Assembly: GCF_017086465.1 (NCBI RefSeq)
Contig: NZ_CP070961.1
Coordinates: 3,348,001 to 3,412,000, forward strand
DNA: 64,000 bases
Origin: Nocardioides sp. zg-1228
GTDB taxonomy: Bacteria; Actinomycetota; Actinomycetes; Propionibacteriales; Nocardioidaceae
Direction of reading: 5' to 3'
Part shown: one piece after another, positions 8,022 through 17,614 of the stretch
Layout of the letters: each line of letters opens with the position of its first letter
Position numbering within the stretch: the first letter of the stretch is position 1
Position numbers and translations under genes: made by a program
Notes under the pieces: model-generated
What the model was told of the DNA's origin: nothing
Databases searched by the model: none
Seen by the model: only the letters and a program-made list of their open reading frames with translations

Positions 8022-9453
8022 GCGCGCGCCGCTCCGCGCGCGACAGCGCCCGGAACGGCCCGACGAGCCGCGGCCCGGACAGCCGGCTCTCCAGGCGGCG
8101 CGCCTCCCGCTTGAGCGGCTGCGCGACGTACTCGCCCAGGATCACCCCGGACGCCAGCGCGATCGCGACCGAGAGCGCCGTCATCAGCGCCAGGATGCCC
8201 CGCGAGATGAAGGGCCCGCCCTCGGCGAGGAAGGTCAGGCCTCGGTAGATCGACAGGCCGGGGAGGAAGGGCACGATCGCCGGCACTGCGACCACCAGCG
8301 GGGGGATCCGCACCCGCCCCGCCACCGCGTAGGCGACCAGACCGATGAAGAAGGCGCAGGCCGCGGCGGCTGCCGCGCGCCCGAACCCGGCCGCCGTGAC
8401 GCCCTGCGATACCGCCGCCGCCCCCGCCGTGATCAGCGCGATCGGCACCACGGCGCGGCGGGGCGCGTACGACGCGACGCTGAACGCCGCCGCCGACACG
8501 GCGGCGCCGCCGAGCACCGCGGGCAGGTCGGCCAGCTCGACCTTCCCCGGCACCAGCTGCCCGAGCTCGAGGCCCACGCCGCCGGCGAGCGAGATGCCCA
8601 TCGCGACGCCGGCGATGATGCCGGCGGTCGCCATCATCGCCTCGATCAGCCGGGCGCTCGAGGTGAGGTAGAAGCCGGTGAGCGCGTCCTGCACGGCGCC
8701 CATCAGGCCGATCCCGGCCAGCAGCAGGATGATGTTGGCCGTCACGACCACGGACGGGTCGACCTCGACCGGGCCTGCCGCGACCACTGCGGCGAGGACC
8801 GTCGCGATCGCGCCGCCGGCGACCTGTTGGTAGAAGAACGGCAGCCGGCGCCGGGCGAGCACGATCTGCACCCGGTCGATCAGGGCCGCCGCCACCGCGG
8901 CGACCACCGCCACGACCGGCCCGCCGCCGAGGAAGATGCCGACCGCGGCGGCCATCACCATCCACGCCAGGGTGACCGCCCAGCGCGGGAAGGCGTGGCC
9001 CAGCGAGACGATCGTGGCCATCCGCGAGCGCGCGAGGTAGACGTCGGCCCGGTCGGTGAGGATGTCGCGCACCAGGTGGTCGACGGCGGTGAGGTGCTCG
9101 TAGTCGATGACTCGCCGTTGCACGTGGCGCATCATCAGCGTCGGTACGTCGTCGCCCGAGCGCTGGTGGCTCATCGACAGGGCGGTGAAGGTGACGTCGA
9201 GCTCGGCCGAGCGCAGACCGAGGTGGTCGGCCACCGAGCGCATCGTCGCCATGACGTCGGCCGCGCCCGCACCCGAGGACAGCAGCATCTCGCCGATCCG
9301 CAGGCAGAGGTCGATCGTCAGGTTGTCGAGGGTGCGCTGCTCCGCCGCGGCGCGCGCCGCGTCGTGGTCGGGATCGTGGTCGGGATCGTGCTCGGCGTCG
9401 TGGTCGGGGTCGGGGTCCCCCGGCGTGCGCGTGCGTCCGTCCTCGCGGTCCAT
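7999..9453 (-). CDS. thrE: Threonine/serine exporter, ThrE family
   Basis: Integral membrane exporter of small amino acids (ThrE/DUF1212 type). The N-terminus is hydrophilic and His/Asp-rich (DPDHDAEHDPDHDPDHD), a low-complexity metal-binding-like stretch. The cytosolic DUF1212 region contains LRIGEMLLSSGAGAADVMATM. About ten hydrophobic segments follow, with the typical PFLPGLSIYRGL motif in the last third. The ATG at 9453 (MDREDGRTR) is preferred; an upstream in-frame GTG at 9483 has no visible ribosome-binding site. The gene is divergent from the YbdK-like ligase. Confidence 0.88.
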   Translation of the reverse strand: MDREDGRTRTPGDPDPDHDAEHDPDHDPDHDAARAAAEQRTLDNLTIDLCLRIGEMLLSSGAGAADVMATMRSVADHLGLRSAELDVTFTALSMSHQRSGDDVPTLMMRHVQRRVIDYEHLTAVDHLVRDILTDRADVYLARSRMATIVSLGHAFPRWAVTLAWMVMAAAVGIFLGGGPVVAVVAAVAAALIDRVQIVLARRRLPFFYQQVAGGAIATVLAAVVAAGPVEVDPSVVVTANIILLLAGIGLMGAVQDALTGFYLTSSARLIEAMMATAGIIAGVAMGISLAGGVGLELGQLVPGKVELADLPAVLGGAAVSAAAFSVASYAPRRAVVPIALITAGAAAVSQGVTAAGFGRAAAAAACAFFIGLVAYAVAGRVRIPPLVVAVPAIVPFLPGLSIYRGLTFLAEGGPFISRGILALMTALSVAIALASGVILGEYVAQPLKREARRLESRLSGPRLVGPFRALSRAERRALRRKSGD

Positions 9454-9532
9454 CCGTCCATGGTGGCAAACCCGGGCCGGCACCGGTCGGAGGGGTGAGC
9501 CTCACCGCCGGTCGCCTACCTAGACTCGCCGC

Positions 9533-10666
9533 ATGCGCATCGACTTCCACGCGTCGCCGGAGCCGACGCTCGGGGTGGAGTGGGAGCTCGCGCTGGTCGA
9601 CCGGGCCAGCCGCGACCTCGTCAGCGTCGCGTCCGAGCTCCACGAGCTCGCCGGCGGCCGGCTCGACCGGCCCGAGCGGCTCCACAAGGAGCTGTTGCGC
9701 AACACGATCGAGGTCGTCACCGGCGTCTGCGACACCGTCGAGGAGGCCGTCGCCGACCTCCGCGGGACGCTCGCGGTCGTCGCCCCCGCCGCGGCCGAGC
9801 TCGGAGTCGACCTCCTCGGCGCCGGCTCCCACCCCTTCGCCGACTGGTCGCACCAGCAGCTCACCGAGGGCCACCGCTACGCCGAGCTGATCAACCGCAC
9901 GCAGTGGTGGGGTCGCCAGATGCTGATCTGGGGCGTGCACGTGCACGTCGGGATGCCCGAGCGCGACCGGGTGATGCCGGTGCTGGAGTCGATGCTCACC
10001 ACCTACCCCCACCTGCTGGCGCTGTCGGCGAGCTCGCCGATCTGGGCGGGCCAGGACACCGGCTACGCGTCCAACCGGGCGCTGATGTTCCAGCAGCTCC
10101 CGACCGCCGGCCTGCCGTTCGCGTTCGAGACGTGGGCCGAGTTCGAGAAGTGCATCGCCGACCAGACGACCACCGGGATCATCGACTCGATGTCGGACGT
10201 GCGGTGGGACCTGCGACCCGCCCCCCACCTGGGCACGCTCGAGCACCGCGTGTGCGACGGGATGTCCGACCTGCAGGAGCTCGGCGCCCTCACGGCGCTG
10301 GTGCACTGCCTCGTCGTCGACCTCGACTCCCGGCTCACCGCCGGCGAAAGGCTGCCGACCCTGCCGCCGTGGCAGGTGCAGGAGAACAAGTGGCGGGCCG
10401 CGCGCTACGGCCTCGACGCCATCGTCATCGTCGACGACCACAACCGCGAGCGGCTGGTCACCGAGGACCTCTCCGACCTGCTCGAACGCCTCACCCCCGT
10501 CGCCCGACGGCTCGGCTGCGAGGCCGAGCTGCGCGCCGTCGCCGACATCCCCGTCCGCGGTGCGTCCTACCAGCGCCAGCGGGCGGTGGCGCACGAGTCC
10601 GGCGGCGACCTCGTCGCGGTGGTCGACGCCCTCGTCGCCGAGCTGGCCCACTCGCTGAAGGCCTGA
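9533..10666 (+). CDS. YbdK-family carboxylate-amine ligase (GCS2)
   Basis: ATP-grasp-like glutamate-cysteine ligase family 2 protein of 377 residues. It has GVEWELALVD near the N-terminus (substrate and Mg binding), then ELLRNTIEVVTGVC, HVHVGMPERDR, ASNRALMFQQLP and DVRWDLRPAPHLGTLEHRVCDG, the usual order in this family. E. coli YbdK has weak glutamate-cysteine ligase activity. In an actinobacterium that probably uses mycothiol the true substrate is unclear. No operon partner is visible; the next gene starts about 100 bases downstream. Confidence 0.9.
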   Translation: MRIDFHASPEPTLGVEWELALVDRASRDLVSVASELHELAGGRLDRPERLHKELLRNTIEVVTGVCDTVEEAVADLRGTLAVVAPAAAELGVDLLGAGSHPFADWSHQQLTEGHRYAELINRTQWWGRQMLIWGVHVHVGMPERDRVMPVLESMLTTYPHLLALSASSPIWAGQDTGYASNRALMFQQLPTAGLPFAFETWAEFEKCIADQTTTGIIDSMSDVRWDLRPAPHLGTLEHRVCDGMSDLQELGALTALVHCLVVDLDSRLTAGERLPTLPPWQVQENKWRAARYGLDAIVIVDDHNRERLVTEDLSDLLERLTPVARRLGCEAELRAVADIPVRGASYQRQRAVAHESGGDLVAVVDALVAELAHSLKA

Positions 10667-10769
10667 GCCACCCAGGACCTGATGCCCTTGTGGCACCGGG
10701 CGGGGGGCGAGAGGATGCCCGGACCTCCTCGCCCCGCGAGGAGGGGTGGCCGAGACGGAGGAGCAGCAC

Positions 10770-12188
10770 GTGGCGGACGTGATCGACCCGACGGCGACCG
10801 GCTTCCTGCTCGCCGAGAACCGCAACATGCTGATGCACGTCGGCGGCCTCCAGCTCTTCGAGAAGCCCGCGGGGGCGGGCCGCGGCTACGTCCGCGAGAT
10901 GTACGAGAAGATGCGCGACGTCGAGCAGGTCGCGCCGCTGTTCCTCAAGCACCCGCACCGCTCCGCGCGAACGGCAGGTCAGCTGGTGTGGGTGCCCGAC
11001 CAGCAGTTCGACATCGATCACCACGTCCGGCACAGCGCCCTGCCCAAGCCGGGACGCGTCCGCGAGCTGCTCGACCTGTGCTCACGGCTGCACGGCACCC
11101 GCCTGGCCTGGGAGCGGCCGCTGTGGGAGGCGCACGTCATCGAGGGCCTGCACGACGGTCGGGTCGCGATGTACACCAAGACCCACCACTCGCTCGTCGA
11201 CGGCCTCTCCGCGATGCGGCTGATGGCGAGCGTGCTGTCGACCGACCCCGACGAGCGCGACATGCCGGCGCCGTGGGCGGTGCGGCCGCGCCCGCCGGGC
11301 CCGGCGCACGAGGAGCCCGACGGCACCTCCGAGGCGTCGCTGTCGGACCTCACCGCGGCCACGGTGCGCTCCACCCTGGCGATCGCGGCGGAGGCCGCCG
11401 GGATGCCCGGAGCGCTGCTCCGCACCCTGACCAGGAGCGTGCGCAACGAGACCTCGGCGCTCTCGCTCCACGCCCCGCGCACCATCCTCAACCAGGGCAT
11501 CACCGGCTCGCGCCGCTTCGCCGCCCAGGACTGGCCCGTCGAGCGGCTGCGTGCGGTCGGCCGGGCCACCGGCACGACGATCAACGACGTGGTGCTGGCG
11601 ATGGTCAGCGGCGCGATGCGGACCTACCTGATCGAGCTCGACGCCCTTCCCGACACGACACTGATCTCGATGGTGCCGGTCGCGCTCAGCGCCAAGCAGG
11701 CGAAGCTCACGGCGGGCGGCGGCGGCAACGCGGTCGGCTCGGTGATGGTGCAGCTCGGCACCCACCTGCCCGACCCGGCCGACCGCCTCGCGGCGATCCA
11801 CCGCTCGATGACCGACGGCAAGGCCAGCCTGTCGGCGATGACGCCGACCCAGATCCTCGCGATGAGCGCGATCGGGCAGGCGCCGGCCATCCTCGGGCCG
11901 CTCCTCCGGATGCAGGGTGTCGTGCGCCCGCCCTACAACCTCATCGTCAGCAACGTCCCCGGCCCACGCACCACCCACTACTGGAACGGCGCCCGGCTCA
12001 CCGGCACCTACCCGCTGTCGATCCCGATCAACGGGATGGCGCTCAACATCACCTGCACCTCCTACGACGAGAAGATGTGCTTCGGCCTCACCGGGTGCCG
12101 GCGCACGGTCCCCCGCCTGCAGGTGCTCCTGCAGCACCTCGACGAGGAGCTGGCGGCCCTCGAGAAGGCCGCCGGCGTCCAGGTGTGA
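10770..12188 (+). CDS. Wax ester synthase/diacylglycerol acyltransferase (WS/DGAT)
   Basis: Bifunctional acyl-CoA-dependent O-acyltransferase making triacylglycerols or wax esters, probably membrane-associated. The catalytic motif HHSLVDG (HHxxxDG) is at about residues 139-145, and the second family motif YNLIVSNVPGPR is in the C-terminal domain. Its 472 residues match the family (450-500). The GTG at 10770 has GGAGG eight bases upstream; the in-frame GTG at 10746 has the site too close. Storage-lipid enzymes of this type are common in Nocardioides-like and mycolic actinobacteria. Confidence 0.92.
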   Translation: MADVIDPTATGFLLAENRNMLMHVGGLQLFEKPAGAGRGYVREMYEKMRDVEQVAPLFLKHPHRSARTAGQLVWVPDQQFDIDHHVRHSALPKPGRVRELLDLCSRLHGTRLAWERPLWEAHVIEGLHDGRVAMYTKTHHSLVDGLSAMRLMASVLSTDPDERDMPAPWAVRPRPPGPAHEEPDGTSEASLSDLTAATVRSTLAIAAEAAGMPGALLRTLTRSVRNETSALSLHAPRTILNQGITGSRRFAAQDWPVERLRAVGRATGTTINDVVLAMVSGAMRTYLIELDALPDTTLISMVPVALSAKQAKLTAGGGGNAVGSVMVQLGTHLPDPADRLAAIHRSMTDGKASLSAMTPTQILAMSAIGQAPAILGPLLRMQGVVRPPYNLIVSNVPGPRTTHYWNGARLTGTYPLSIPINGMALNITCTSYDEKMCFGLTGCRRTVPRLQVLLQHLDEELAALEKAAGVQV

Positions 12189-12229
12189 TGCGTGGTTGTG
12201 ATTCCGGGTGTGATGCCTGGGCGTGATGC

Positions 12230-13432
12230 CTAGCCGACGACGTCGAGGCCGCCGCCGACCTGCTCGGCGACGGCGGCCAGCCGCGCACGGGTGATGTCGG
12301 CGACGGTGTCGAGGCCGGCGAGCCGGGCGTTGGAGCCCTCCCGGGTCGGCTCGGCGGAGTTGATGCTGATGCAGCGACGGGTGCCCCCGTCGGCGGCGTT
12401 GGCCAGCGCGACCGCGTGACCGGTGGTGCCGCTGCCGGCGAACGGGTCGAGCACGACGACGTCGTCGGGCAGCGTGGAGAGGATCCGGCGCACGAGGCCG
12501 GTGGGCTTGGGCGACTCGAAGACGTGGCCGACCAGCGCCTTGAGCTCGGCGACCGCCGTGTCCGTCGAGCCGATCTCCTCGGCCAGCCAGATCGTGCGCA
12601 GCTTCTTGCGGCGCCCACCGTCGCGGTGCAGCCAGTCGCGCTGGAAGATGTCGGCGCGCTCGCCGGCACGGCCGCGGATCACCCGGCACTCCAGGTCGTC
12701 GGGACGCTCCTCGACCCGAGGCCTCGACCACCGCCACACCGCCGGCCGACCGTCGCCGAAGACGGGCGTCAGCTCCCTGCTGCCGTCGAACTCCGCCACC
12801 GACACCCGCCCGGTCACGGGGTCGCCGTGGAGCGGGTAGTGGAGGGTCGGCGTGCTCACCGGGTTGAACTTCTTGTTGGTGTTGCGCAGCGGGAGGTAGC
12901 GGAACCGGCGCCCGTCGGGCGCGGTGAGCGGGAAGTCGGCCTCGTCCACGGCCTCGGCGCTGGTGCCGTCGACCAGGCAGTCGGGCAGGTGGCGGGCGTA
13001 CGCCAGGACGTACTCGTGGCTGGTCGCGAACCCCCGGCCGAGCTGGCGGCCCTTGGGGTTGAGGTTGACCACGACCTGGGCGAGGAAGTTGGCCTCCCCG
13101 AAGACCTCGTCCATCAGCAGCCGCAGATGGGCGACCTCGTTGTCGTCGATGCTGACGAACACCGCGCCGTGCCGGGCCAGCACCTCGTGGACGGCCACGA
13201 GGCGCGGACGCATCATCGCCGTCCAGGCCGCGTGGCGTCCTGCGTACGGGTCGGCGTGGGAGTCGTCGCGGAAGCGGTCGGCGTAGGCGAAGTCGTTGCC
13301 CGTGTTGTAGGGCGGGTCGGCGTAGACCACGTCGACGGACCCCGCCGGGAGCCGGGGCAGCACGTCGAGGTTGTCACCGACGTGCAGCGTGTTGCACGCG
13401 GCGCCGGGACGGGGCGCGGGCTCGACGGGCAC
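12230..13432 (-). CDS. Site-specific adenine DNA methyltransferase (beta class, Mod-like)
   Basis: Predicted S-adenosylmethionine-dependent N6-adenine DNA methyltransferase. The catalytic motif IV DPPYNTGND comes first and the SAM-binding motif I DPFAGSGTTGHAV last, which is the beta-class order of type III Mod and related enzymes. The middle region (about 150 residues) would carry target recognition. No Res subunit or endonuclease gene lies nearby, so it appears solitary. Start: the GTG at 13432 (VPVEPAPRPG) or an upstream GTG at 13486. It is divergent from the phosphodiester glycosidase gene and converges with the WS/DGAT gene. Confidence 0.88.
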   Translation of the reverse strand: MPVEPAPRPGAACNTLHVGDNLDVLPRLPAGSVDVVYADPPYNTGNDFAYADRFRDDSHADPYAGRHAAWTAMMRPRLVAVHEVLARHGAVFVSIDDNEVAHLRLLMDEVFGEANFLAQVVVNLNPKGRQLGRGFATSHEYVLAYARHLPDCLVDGTSAEAVDEADFPLTAPDGRRFRYLPLRNTNKKFNPVSTPTLHYPLHGDPVTGRVSVAEFDGSRELTPVFGDGRPAVWRWSRPRVEERPDDLECRVIRGRAGERADIFQRDWLHRDGGRRKKLRTIWLAEEIGSTDTAVAELKALVGHVFESPKPTGLVRRILSTLPDDVVVLDPFAGSGTTGHAVALANAADGGTRRCISINSAEPTREGSNARLAGLDTVADITRARLAAVAEQVGGGLDVVG

Positions 13433-13533
13433 GCGCGCCAGCCTAGGCGGTGGCCCGGAGCCCCGCCGCGCACGACCGACCCGCACACCACAATTGTCCC
13501 ACCGGCCCCACGACGTCCTTTACTCTGGAACGC

Positions 13534-14985
13534 GTGCCTTCCTCCTCGCGCCGCTCCCACTCGTCCGCCCGCCGTCCCGCGCCCGCCCGCGCGCGCGCGC
13601 TGACGCTCGCCACGGCCGGCGTGCTCGCCGCCGGGCTCGCGCTCAACGTGGGCGCCGGACCGTCGGTGGCCGACGACCGCGACGGCGTCGACGGCCGGGG
13701 CCTGACGTCCGGTGCCGCCGACGGCTACCGGGGGCGCAACCAGACCTCCGACGGCAAGCCCGGCATCGTCGTCGGCCCGCCGGTCAACGCCCGCGGGCGA
13801 GCCGTCCAGGTGAAGAACGACGTCAGCTACGAGATCGCGCCCGGCGTGGTGCTGCGGGAGTGGGACCAGGTCGACGGGCGCCAGCCGGTCGGGCAGGTGC
13901 GGATGAACCTGGTGACCGTCAACCTCGACGCGCCCAACCTGTCCTTCGAGGAGCTCTCCCCCACGTTCGTCACCAGCCGCAAGAAGGTCAGCCAGCTCGG
14001 CGGGTGGAACGACGCGCTCGCCGCGGTCAACGGCGACTTCTTCGACATCGGCCGCACCGACGCCCCGCTCGGGGTCTCGATCGACCGCGAGGAGGGCGTC
14101 CTCACCGGCTCGCGCGAGGGGTGGATCCCCGGGGTCAACTCGTCCCTGTGGTTCGACGACTCCGGGCCGCACGTCAGCCCGCTGAGCCTGGAGTACACGA
14201 TCCGTCAGCGCCGCGCCTGGACGGTCAGCGGCATCAACCACCCGAGCATCCCGCCGGGCCAGATCGGCGTGTTCACCTCCGCCTGGAACCGCACCGAGGG
14301 CTACCAGGTCACCTCGGGCAAGAAGCGGGCGCGCGAGGTGGTCCTGCGCAACAACCGGGTCATCTCCAACCGGCCCAAGCTCTCCAGCGGCCGCAAGATC
14401 CACCGCAAGGAGCGCGTGCTGATCGGCACCGGCAGTGCCGCCGGCAAGCTGAAGAACCTCAAGCGCGGCAAGAAGATCACCCTGTCGCAGCGCATCGTCG
14501 GCGGCCGGCCGACCGTCGCGATCAGCGGTGACCGCCCCCTGCTCGTCAACGGCGTGCGCACGGTCGTCAACAACACGATCGCCCACCCCCGCACGGCGGT
14601 CGGCATCGACGCCGACGGCCGCCGGCTGCTGATCCTCGTGGTCGACGGGCGCTCCGCGGTGAGCCGCGGCTACACGATGGTCGAGCTCGCCGACATCATG
14701 ACCGCGCTCGGCGCGGAGAACGCCATCAACCTCGACGGCGGCGGCTCCTCGGCCATGTACAGCCGCACCGGCAGTGGAGCGTTCGGGATCGTCAACGAGC
14801 CCTCCGACGGCTCAGAGCGGCTCGTGCCCAACGGGTTCGGCGTGGTCTACCACGGCGACCTGCCGCCGGTCGTGCCGATCCTGCCGCCGCCGACCGTGAC
14901 GCCGACCCCCACGCCGACCCCCACGCCGACCCCCACCGTCACGCCGCCCCCCACGACGCCGCCGGTCACCCCGCCCACCCCCTGA
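13534..14985 (+). CDS. Secreted phosphodiester glycosidase (NAGPA domain)
   Basis: Exported protein of 483 residues. It has an Arg-rich N-region followed by a hydrophobic core (LTLATAGVLAAGLALNVGA), consistent with a signal peptide. The NAGPA/phosphodiester glycosidase domain shows ALAAVNGDFFDIGRTDAPLG and, near its end, NAINLDGGGSSAMYSR, the paired Asp motifs of the family; homologues remove masking sugars or cleave glycan phosphodiesters. A Pro/Thr tail of TP repeats (about residues 450-483) looks like a wall-spanning linker with nothing after it. The GTG at 13534 is chosen because the signal sequence begins there. Confidence 0.88.
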   Translation: MPSSSRRSHSSARRPAPARARALTLATAGVLAAGLALNVGAGPSVADDRDGVDGRGLTSGAADGYRGRNQTSDGKPGIVVGPPVNARGRAVQVKNDVSYEIAPGVVLREWDQVDGRQPVGQVRMNLVTVNLDAPNLSFEELSPTFVTSRKKVSQLGGWNDALAAVNGDFFDIGRTDAPLGVSIDREEGVLTGSREGWIPGVNSSLWFDDSGPHVSPLSLEYTIRQRRAWTVSGINHPSIPPGQIGVFTSAWNRTEGYQVTSGKKRAREVVLRNNRVISNRPKLSSGRKIHRKERVLIGTGSAAGKLKNLKRGKKITLSQRIVGGRPTVAISGDRPLLVNGVRTVVNNTIAHPRTAVGIDADGRRLLILVVDGRSAVSRGYTMVELADIMTALGAENAINLDGGGSSAMYSRTGSGAFGIVNEPSDGSERLVPNGFGVVYHGDLPPVVPILPPPTVTPTPTPTPTPTPTVTPPPTTPPVTPPTP

Positions 14986-15006
14986 CGCCGGCGCAGTGCC
15001 GGCGTC
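14984..15006. terminator. Bidirectional hairpin terminator
   Basis: GACGCCGGC and GCCGGCGTC form a perfect 9-bp stem around a 5-base loop. The hairpin starts at the stop codon of the glycosidase gene and lies 25 bases past the stop of the convergent lipoprotein gene. There is no U-tract. Confidence 0.7.
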
Positions 15007-15030
15007 CGGTGTCCGCCCCGCTTCGGGGGC

Positions 15031-15636
15031 TCAGGCGTCGGGGGCTGCGAACAGCACGACGTAGGTGACCGGGGCCAAGCACTGGACGGTGCTCTTCGGC
15101 AGGGCCGGCACGACCTGGAAGCCGGCCTCGCCCGCGTCGATGGCGACGCTGCGTGGCGGCTCGCACCCGGTCGACACCACCGCCCCGTAGGGCGTCGCGT
15201 CGGGCGAGCGGTCGCGGAGGTCGGCCGCGACGGCCGCCACCTGGTCCGGCAGGCCCGCAGCGAGGTCGGCGACGAAGTCGGCGACGGCCCGGTCGGTGTC
15301 GAGCGCGAACGCCATCGTCGAGGGCGACCCTCCGCCCTCCGTCGCGCCGATGACGACGGCCTCGGTGACCCCGGCGGACCCCACGACGTCGATGGGCTCG
15401 GCGCCGGCCGGCACGTAGGGCGACTCCGAAGGGGGCTCGGACGGTGACTCCGACGGCGACTCCGACGGGGACGTCGTGGGCTCGGACGGGCTGGGGGTGC
15501 TCGAGGCGCCGGCCGGGTCGGTCGCGGTCTCGTCGTCGGACCCGCAGGCGGCGAGCGACGCCGAGAGGGCCAGGGCGGCGAGGAGGGCGGAGGCGGACCG
15601 GGTGCGGGCGCCCGAGCGACGCGGTGAGGTTGTCAT
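15031..15636 (-). CDS. Ser/Pro-rich lipoprotein, function unknown
   Basis: Predicted lipoprotein of 201 residues. Basic residues and a hydrophobic stretch lead to the lipobox SLAAC at about residue 32. A Ser/Pro/Glu repeat linker (SESPSESPSEPPSESP) follows, then a globular domain of about 130 residues that I do not recognise, with two Cys residues (STGCEPP and VQCLAP) likely to form a disulphide. The ATG at 15636 is chosen because it gives a normal signal peptide. It is divergent from the alarmone-synthetase-like gene. Confidence 0.8.
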   Translation of the reverse strand: MTTSPRRSGARTRSASALLAALALSASLAACGSDDETATDPAGASSTPSPSEPTTSPSESPSESPSEPPSESPYVPAGAEPIDVVGSAGVTEAVVIGATEGGGSPSTMAFALDTDRAVADFVADLAAGLPDQVAAVAADLRDRSPDATPYGAVVSTGCEPPRSVAIDAGEAGFQVVPALPKSTVQCLAPVTYVVLFAAPDA

Positions 15637-15736
15637 GGTCCTCCGACGATATCGACGCGGGTCCCGCTCCCCCGGCAGGCTCGCACGCGGGACGCCGCGT
15701 CGACGCCGTGGCGCCTGCACTGGCAGGCTTGGCGCC

Positions 15737-16735
15737 ATGAGTGGCCCCGAGACCCAGGCCGAGCCGGTACGCGAGGCCGTGCGCGCCTACGCCGCCCGAC
15801 AGCCGCAGCTGGCCGCGGCGACCGCCGGGTGGGTGACGCTGATCCGCACCCTGCTCGACGACGCGGGCATCGACTACCTGAGCGTCACCGGGCGGACCAA
15901 GAGCGTCGCGTCGTTCGCGGCCAAGGCCAACCGGGCCCTGGACGGCCGGCTGGTCTATCCCGACCCGCTGGAGCAGGTGACCGACCAGATCGGCGTCCGG
16001 GTGATCACCTACGTCCACAGCGACGTCGCGGCCGTCGCGGAGCTGCTCGACGACGAGCTCACCATCCTCGACGACCGCGACCTGGGCGAGGAGACCGCGC
16101 GCGCGGGCCGCTTCGGCTACGCCAGCCGGCACCTCCTCGTGCGCACCGACGCGGCCGAGGAGCACCCCGAGCTCGTCGGCGAGCGCGCCAGTGTCCAGGT
16201 GCGCACGGTGCTCCAGCACGCGTGGGCCGAGTTCGAGCACGACATCCGCTACAAGGGCAACGTGCCTGAGGACGCCGCCGCCGACCTCGACCGCCGCTTC
16301 ACGCTGGCCGCCGGCCTGATCGAGCTGGCCGACCGCGAGTTCGCGACGATCCGCGAGCGGATCCAGGCGGCCGCGCCCGGCAGCACCGCCGAGGCCGACG
16401 CCGACCACATCGTCGGCCAGGAGCTCGCGACCTTCCTCGCCGGGCACTACAGCGACGCCGGCTGGTCGCACACCGACCACTACGACTGGATCGCCGGCCT
16501 GCTCGCCGAGCTCGGCATCGACAGTGTCGACGACCTCGACGACCTGCTCACGTCCGTCGACGCCGACGCGGTGATCCGCCGGATGGGCTACCGCTACCCC
16601 GCCGGCGCGGTGCGCCGCCTCGACGACGCGCTGCTCGCGATCTTCGGCGAGCAGTACGTCACCCTCGAGGGCAACAGCCACCGCGTGCCGCTGCTGCGCG
16701 CCCGGCTGGAGAAGCTCACCACCCCCGAGGGCTGA
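15737..16735 (+). CDS. RelA/SpoT-domain (p)ppGpp synthetase-like protein
   Basis: Protein of 332 residues with a nucleotidyltransferase domain of the RelA/SpoT synthetase type. TGRTKSVASFAAKANR covers the ATP-binding region and DQIGVRVITYVHSDV holds the catalytic acidic strand. YASRHLLVRT and VQVRTVLQHAWAEFEHDIRYKG match the GTP-binding and E-x-Q/H region. No HD hydrolase, TGS or ACT domain is present, so it resembles a small alarmone synthetase with an extra C-terminal helical region of about 120 residues. Nucleotide product and activity are inferred. No operon partner is visible. Confidence 0.87.
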   Translation: MSGPETQAEPVREAVRAYAARQPQLAAATAGWVTLIRTLLDDAGIDYLSVTGRTKSVASFAAKANRALDGRLVYPDPLEQVTDQIGVRVITYVHSDVAAVAELLDDELTILDDRDLGEETARAGRFGYASRHLLVRTDAAEEHPELVGERASVQVRTVLQHAWAEFEHDIRYKGNVPEDAAADLDRRFTLAAGLIELADREFATIRERIQAAAPGSTAEADADHIVGQELATFLAGHYSDAGWSHTDHYDWIAGLLAELGIDSVDDLDDLLTSVDADAVIRRMGYRYPAGAVRRLDDALLAIFGEQYVTLEGNSHRVPLLRARLEKLTTPEG

Positions 16736-16759
16736 GCGGGCAGCGACCAGCCGGAGCCG

Positions 16760-17614
16760 TCAGCTGAAGTAGGTGGCGTAGATCTCGTCGTAGGTGCCGT
16801 CCTCGCGGAGCTCGGCGAGCGTGCGGTTGATCGTGCGCAGCAGCGGGATGTTGCCGTCCTTCTTCACCGCCATGCCGTACTGCTCGCCCGTCTCGAACTC
16901 GCGGGCGAGCTTGAGCCTGCGGTTGGAGGTGACGAACTGTCCGGACACCGTGTTGTCGAGCATCGCCGCGTCGAGCGAGCCCGCTGCGAGCGCCGCCTCG
17001 AGGCCGGCCGCGTCGTCGAAGGTGACGATCTGGGTGGAGTCCGGGGCGAAGTCCTTGAGGTAGGTCTCGCCGGTGGTCTCCTTCTGCGCGCCGACCTGCA
17101 TCCCGGCGAGCTCGGGGAGCGAGTCGAGCCCGGAGCCGCGCGGCGTGATGAGTGCCTGCTTGGCGTCGAAGTAGGGGCTGGAGAAGTCGAGCACGCGGGC
17201 GCGCTCGCCGGTGATCGTCATCGCCGAGATGGCGAGGTCGCACACGTCGTTGTTGAGCGAGGTGCCCGAGGTGATGTCGTCGAACGACACGTCGATCACG
17301 TCGAGCTCGGCGTCGAGCTCGTCGGCGACCTTGCGGACCAGGTCGATGTCGAAGCCGGTGGGCTTGCCGTCCTTCTCGTACTCGAAGGGCGCGTAGGGCA
17401 TGTCGCTGCAGACGGTGAGCGCGCCGCTGAAGACCAGCGACACGTCGCTCAGCGCGTCGGCCTCGTCGGCGTTGGCGCTGCCGCCGCAGGCACTCAGGGT
17501 GGCCATCAGGGCCACCGACGACAGGGCGGCGAGCGCGGTGCGGGCGGGGCCGGCGCGTCGAGGGGTGCGGGTCATGGTGCGGGTCATGCTGCGGGTCATG
17601 GCGTCAGTTCGCAT
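16760..17614 (-). CDS. Polar amino-acid ABC transporter substrate-binding lipoprotein
   Basis: Family 3 extracellular solute-binding protein of 284 residues. Near-identical MTRS/MTRT repeats at the N-terminus give four in-frame Met codons (17614, 17599, 17587, 17575), so the start is uncertain. Lipobox LSAC. The mature part shows LTVCSDMPYAPFEY, GFDIDLVRKVADELDAEL and DLAISAMTITGERARVLDFSSPYF, characteristic of the family. No permease or ATPase gene is nearby. It overlaps the 3' end of the conservon GTPase gene by up to 11 bases, so it is probably the last gene of that operon and may be a ligand sensor rather than a transporter part. Confidence 0.88.
   Translation of the reverse strand: MRTDAMTRSMTRTMTRTPRRAGPARTALAALSSVALMATLSACGGSANADEADALSDVSLVFSGALTVCSDMPYAPFEYEKDGKPTGFDIDLVRKVADELDAELDVIDVSFDDITSGTSLNNDVCDLAISAMTITGERARVLDFSSPYFDAKQALITPRGSGLDSLPELAGMQVGAQKETTGETYLKDFAPDSTQIVTFDDAAGLEAALAAGSLDAAMLDNTVSGQFVTSNRRLKLAREFETGEQYGMAVKKDGNIPLLRTINRTLAELREDGTYDEIYATYFS

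Noticed and set aside
13534..14985. Sortase-anchored surface protein
   Set aside because: The TP-rich tail ends without an LPXTG-like motif, hydrophobic segment or basic end.
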